A DNA stretch of 14,919 bases, from the NCBI GenBank assembly GCA_004556875.1, contig SFFP01000025.1, forward strand, positions 1 to 14,919. Reading direction: 5' to 3'. The notes under the pieces were generated by a model that saw only the letters and a list, made by a program, of their open reading frames with translations, made no database searches and was not told the origin of the DNA. Source of the stretch: Ruminococcus flavefaciens (GTDB lineage: Bacteria > Bacillota_A > Clostridia > Oscillospirales > Ruminococcaceae). The translations under genes were made by a program, and so were the position numbers. Each line of letters begins with the position of its first letter. Within the stretch, counting starts at the first letter, position 1. This document shows positions 12,205-14,919 of this stretch, one piece after another.

Positions 12205-13878
12205 TCAGAAAAGTCCTGTGATATTGCCGTTATTGTCGCAGTCGATATTCAGTGCAGCAGGAGCTTTCGGAAGTCCGGGCATTGTAAGGATATCGCCTGT
12301 ATATATAACAACAAATCCTGCGCCCGATGAAAGACGAGCGTCACGAACAGTTATCTTGAAGTTCTTAGGCTTTCCGAGAAGATTTGGATTATCGGAAAGT
12401 GAATACTGTGTCTTTGCAACACATATCGGCAGATCCCAGAAACCGATGCTCTCGATCTCTTTGATAGCCTTTTCAGCCTGCGGAGTAAATACAACTCCCT
12501 CAGCACGGTAGATCTCCTTAGCGATCTTCTCTACCTTATCCTTGATAGTAGCGTGAGTATCATAGATCGGCTTGAAGTCATTTCCGCTTACAAGGTCGAT
12601 AGTCTCGCATACCTTCTGAGCAAGATCCTTGCCGCCTTCGCCGCCCTTTGCGAATACCTCGCACATAGATACTTCAACGCCCATATCAGCGCAGAAATTC
12701 TGAACAAACTTTATCTCTTCATCTGTATCTGTCGCAAATCTGTTGATAGCAACAACAACAGGAACGTGATACTTGTGCATATTCTCGATGTGAGTTCTCA
12801 GGTTCTCGATACCCTTTTCAAGTGCCCACATATTTTCCTTTGCAAGATCCTGCTTCTGAACGCCGCCGTTGTACTTCAGAGCCTTTATCGTAGCTACGAT
12901 AACTACGCATGACGGAGCAAGTCCGCCTACTCTGCACTTAATGTCAAGGAACTTTTCAGCGCCAAGATCAGAACCAAAGCCTGCCTCAGTAACAACATAA
13001 TCGCCAAGCTTGAGTGCAAGCTTTGTAGCTCTCATTGAGTTGCAGCCGTGAGCGATATTTGCGAAAGGTCCGCCGTGAATAAATGCAGGTGTATTTTCAA
13101 GAGTCTGAACAAGATTTGGCTTGAGTGCGTCCTTGAGAAGAGCAGTCATAGCACCTGTGCAGCCGAGATCCTTTGCATAGACAGGCTCACCGCTGAGATT
13201 ATAAGCAACAAGAATATTTCCCAGTCTCTCCTTGAGGTCAGCGATATCGGAAGCGAGGCAGAGTATAGCCATTACCTCAGAAGCAACTGTAATATTGAAG
13301 CCGTCCTCACGAGGGATACCGTTAGCCTTGCCGCCGAGTCCGATGAGGATATTTCTCAGTGCGCGGTCATTCATATCCATACAGCGCTTGAACATTATCC
13401 TGCGCTGATCTATCTGTAAAGCATTTCCCTGCTGGAGATGATTGTCTATCATTGCGCAGAGAAGATTGTTTGCAGCTGTAATTGCGTGCATATCACCTGT
13501 AAAGTGAAGGTTGATGTCCTCCATAGGAACGACCTGAGCATAGCCGCCGCCGGCAGCACCGCCCTTCATACCGAAAACAGGTCCTAACGAAGGTTCACGA
13601 AGTGCAAGAACTGATTTTTTTCCAATTTTGCGCATAGCATCAGCAAGTCCGACACTGACTGTGGTCTTGCCTTCACCGGCAGGTGTAGGATTGATAGCTG
13701 TGACAAGTACAAGCTTTCCGTCCTCATTGTCAGCAAGCTTAGTAAAAAGGTCTTCTGAGAGCTTAGCTTTGTAGTGTCCGTAAGGCTCGATGTCCTCCTC
13801 GGCTATCCCAAGACCTGCTGCGATCTCAGTAATACGCTTCATTTCAGCGCTCTGAGCGATTTCGATATCAGATAACAT
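12205..13878 (-). CDS. fhs: Formate-tetrahydrofolate ligase
   Basis: Makes 10-formyl-tetrahydrofolate from formate, tetrahydrofolate and ATP, for purine and formyl-Met-tRNA synthesis and, in acetogens, the methyl branch of the Wood-Ljungdahl pathway. At 557 residues it is full length. The P-loop TPAGEGKTT is at 65-73, followed by REPSLGPVFGMKGGAAGGGYAQ-type sequence (94-115) and MEDINLHFTGD (119-129), both folate-ligase signatures. The central FADNIAHGCNS-type segment (here FANIAHGCNSM) is present. GGAGG is 8 nt before the ATG at 13878. It is the first gene of the five-gene run. Nothing else of the acetyl-CoA pathway lies in the window, so a biosynthetic role is as likely as an acetogenic one. 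Confidence 0.98.
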   Translation of the reverse strand: MLSDIEIAQSAEMKRITEIAAGLGIAEEDIEPYGHYKAKLSEDLFTKLADNEDGKLVLVTAINPTPAGEGKTTVSVGLADAMRKIGKKSVLALREPSLGPVFGMKGGAAGGGYAQVVPMEDINLHFTGDMHAITAANNLLCAMIDNHLQQGNALQIDQRRIMFKRCMDMNDRALRNILIGLGGKANGIPREDGFNITVASEVMAILCLASDIADLKERLGNILVAYNLSGEPVYAKDLGCTGAMTALLKDALKPNLVQTLENTPAFIHGGPFANIAHGCNSMRATKLALKLGDYVVTEAGFGSDLGAEKFLDIKCRVGGLAPSCVVIVATIKALKYNGGVQKQDLAKENMWALEKGIENLRTHIENMHKYHVPVVVAINRFATDTDEEIKFVQNFCADMGVEVSMCEVFAKGGEGGKDLAQKVCETIDLVSGNDFKPIYDTHATIKDKVEKIAKEIYRAEGVVFTPQAEKAIKEIESIGFWDLPICVAKTQYSLSDNPNLLGKPKNFKITVRDARLSSGAGFVVIYTGDILTMPGLPKAPAALNIDCDNNGNITGLF

Positions 13879-13913
13879 ATAGTGTTCCTCCGTGTCATTG
13901 TATTAGTATTTTT

Positions 13914-13942
13914 ATTATACCACGTTTTTTTATTAATTTCAA
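13914..13942 (-). promoter_or_regulatory. Sigma-A promoter of the fhs-tsaE-tsaB-rpiB-upp operon
   Basis: Read leftward, TTGAAA (13942-13937), a 17-bp AT-rich spacer, then a perfect TATAAT (13919-13914). Start predicted near 13907, giving a leader of about 28 nt. No operator or riboswitch is visible. Confidence 0.85.
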
Positions 13943-13972
13943 GGTCTAAGGAAATATTATCCGCAAATTCAA

Positions 13973-14002
13973 AGAGGACTGCACCTTTCGGTACAGTCCT
14001 CT
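13973..14002 (-). terminator. Terminator after the ABC permease gene
   Basis: AGAGGACTG (13973-13981) and CAGTCCTCT (13994-14002) form a perfect 9-bp stem, with an inner ACC/GGT helix. The downstream T-run on the - strand is short and broken (TTGAATTT), so strength is uncertain, but the stem is strong and well placed between the permease gene and the fhs promoter. Confidence 0.65.
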
Positions 14003-14043
14003 AAGATTTAAGAAAGAAAAATGTGATAATTTTAAAGAATACA

Positions 14044-14898
14044 TCAGCCCTTTACGCCGCCGAGTGCAACACCTGCGATGATGTGTTTTGAAAGCAGGAA
14101 GTACACTATAAGTATCGGAATTACTGTAAGCAGAAGTCCGAGGTAAACAGCGCCGAATTCTGTCTTGTATGAGTCGCCGTTGAGAAGGCTTACCATTATA
14201 GGCATTGTATACTTTTCCTTATCTGTCAGAAGGATCTGAGGTAAGAACAGCTGGTTCCAGCTTGCAACGAAAGTAAAGATAGCCTGTGTAGCCATAGCCG
14301 GCTTCATCATAGGAAGTACGATCTGGTTGAAGATCCTGAATTCACCTGCGCCGTCAATTCTTGCTGACTGAAGAATTTCCATTGGAAGTGATGGGATCAT
14401 GTATTGTCGCATGAAGAATACGGTTGTAGGAGCTGCAATTGACGGAAGTATCAGCGGCAGATAGCTGTTGATCCAGCCAATATTGTGCATAAACTGATAG
14501 AAACCGATAGATGTTACCTGTGCAGGTATCATAAGTACAGCCATGATAACTGTAAAGAACGGTTTTCTGAGCTTCCAGTCGTAAGCAACGAGTGCAAAAG
14601 CAGTCATTGTTGAGAAATAAATGTTACATACTGTTGCTCCAACAGATATGATAAGAGAGTTCTTGAAACCAAGAAATGGTTTAAAGTCTCTGCCCGCAAA
14701 ACAAGCATAGTTTTTCAACAGATACTTGGACGGGATGAATGAAATAGCATGGCTCTGGATCTGCGGAGTGCTTCTTGTGGAGTTAACGATCATTATAACG
14801 AATGGCATTAAACTCAAAATAGTGAGGAGTCCGCAAAATATATAAGCAGATGTTTTAAATGCTATAGACTTTGGGTCTCTTCGGTTTACAGCTGCCAT
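14044..14898 (-). CDS. Carbohydrate ABC transporter permease, MalG/CUT1 type
   Basis: An inner-membrane subunit of a sugar or oligosaccharide importer. The 284-residue protein has six predicted membrane segments (about 14-38, 80-104, 113-133, 145-165, 203-222, 248-270) and the EAA loop that contacts the ATPase, EILQSARIDGAGEFRIFNQI (174-193), with the conserved A-x-x-DGA core. The C-terminal end GVALGGVKG is typical of MalG-like permeases. GGGAGGAG lies 7 nt before the ATG at 14898. In this family the partner permease (MalF-like) and the solute-binding protein are usually just upstream, beyond the right edge of the window. The transported sugar cannot be told. Confidence 0.95.
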   Translation of the reverse strand: MAAVNRRDPKSIAFKTSAYIFCGLLTILSLMPFVIMIVNSTRSTPQIQSHAISFIPSKYLLKNYACFAGRDFKPFLGFKNSLIISVGATVCNIYFSTMTAFALVAYDWKLRKPFFTVIMAVLMIPAQVTSIGFYQFMHNIGWINSYLPLILPSIAAPTTVFFMRQYMIPSLPMEILQSARIDGAGEFRIFNQIVLPMMKPAMATQAIFTFVASWNQLFLPQILLTDKEKYTMPIMVSLLNGDSYKTEFGAVYLGLLLTVIPILIVYFLLSKHIIAGVALGGVKG

Positions 14899-14919
14899 TG
14901 ATTAACTCCTCCCTTCGCA

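Noticed and set aside
1..14919. tRNA, rRNA, transposase, integrase, toxin-antitoxin or phage genes
   Set aside because: None was recognised on either strand. Apart from the repeats and the split sigma gene, the window looks like ordinary chromosomal core.

Overview
The window looks like chromosomal DNA of a low-to-mid GC anaerobic Firmicute of the class Clostridia, most likely a Ruminococcus-type Oscillospiraceae. This is inferred from protein character (Pta, enolase, formate-tetrahydrofolate ligase, a clostridial-type divergent LigA, a CUT1 sugar permease), strong AGGAGG-type ribosome binding sites and consensus sigma-A promoters. No marker gene fixes the species. Only pta is on the + strand; everything else reads leftward on the - strand.

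Left part (1-3779). A polypyrimidine 9-bp tandem repeat lies at the left edge. It is followed by a near-consensus promoter and pta, whose usual partner ackA is not beside it. Between pta and the convergent sigma/anti-sigma pair is a 355-bp gene-free stretch holding two 78-bp direct repeats, several small palindromes, partial copies of a terminator and one intact bidirectional terminator. The ECF-like sigma-70 factor overlaps its single-pass anti-sigma-like partner by 4 bp (GTGA). The sigma gene appears broken: a good ribosome binding site and ATG open a family-like N-terminus of 18 codons that runs into an in-frame TGA. The long remaining reading frame begins at a TTG two codons beyond the TGA. 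A small stand-alone AlbA_2 (Schlafen-like) gene follows, with an unusual leader made of two 29-bp tandem units. Each unit carries a purine-rich SD-like run and a hairpin.

Middle (3780-9917). ligA encodes a divergent NAD-dependent DNA ligase and has its own promoter. eno has a TTGACA-17-TATTAT promoter and a structured leader of about 160 nt. An oxidoreductase of the Gfo/Idh/MocA family, a LURP-one/YxjI-like protein and a TrmH/SpoU RNA methyltransferase form a short leftward run.

Right part (9989-14919). fhs, tsaE, tsaB, rpiB and upp form a compact leftward operon from one TTGAAA-17-TATAAT promoter. It has a 1-nt gap (fhs/tsaE) and a coding overlap (tsaE/tsaB), and a terminator follows upp. 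It joins one-carbon metabolism, tRNA t6A synthesis, pentose phosphate interconversion and uracil salvage. The window ends with a sugar ABC transporter permease whose partner genes would lie beyond the right edge.

No CRISPR array, rRNA, tRNA, transposase or phage gene was seen. Nothing here is clearly a new multi-gene system. The observations most worth checking are the interrupted sigma factor, the mosaic repeat region after pta, the duplicated hairpin leader of the AlbA_2 gene, and the eno leader.
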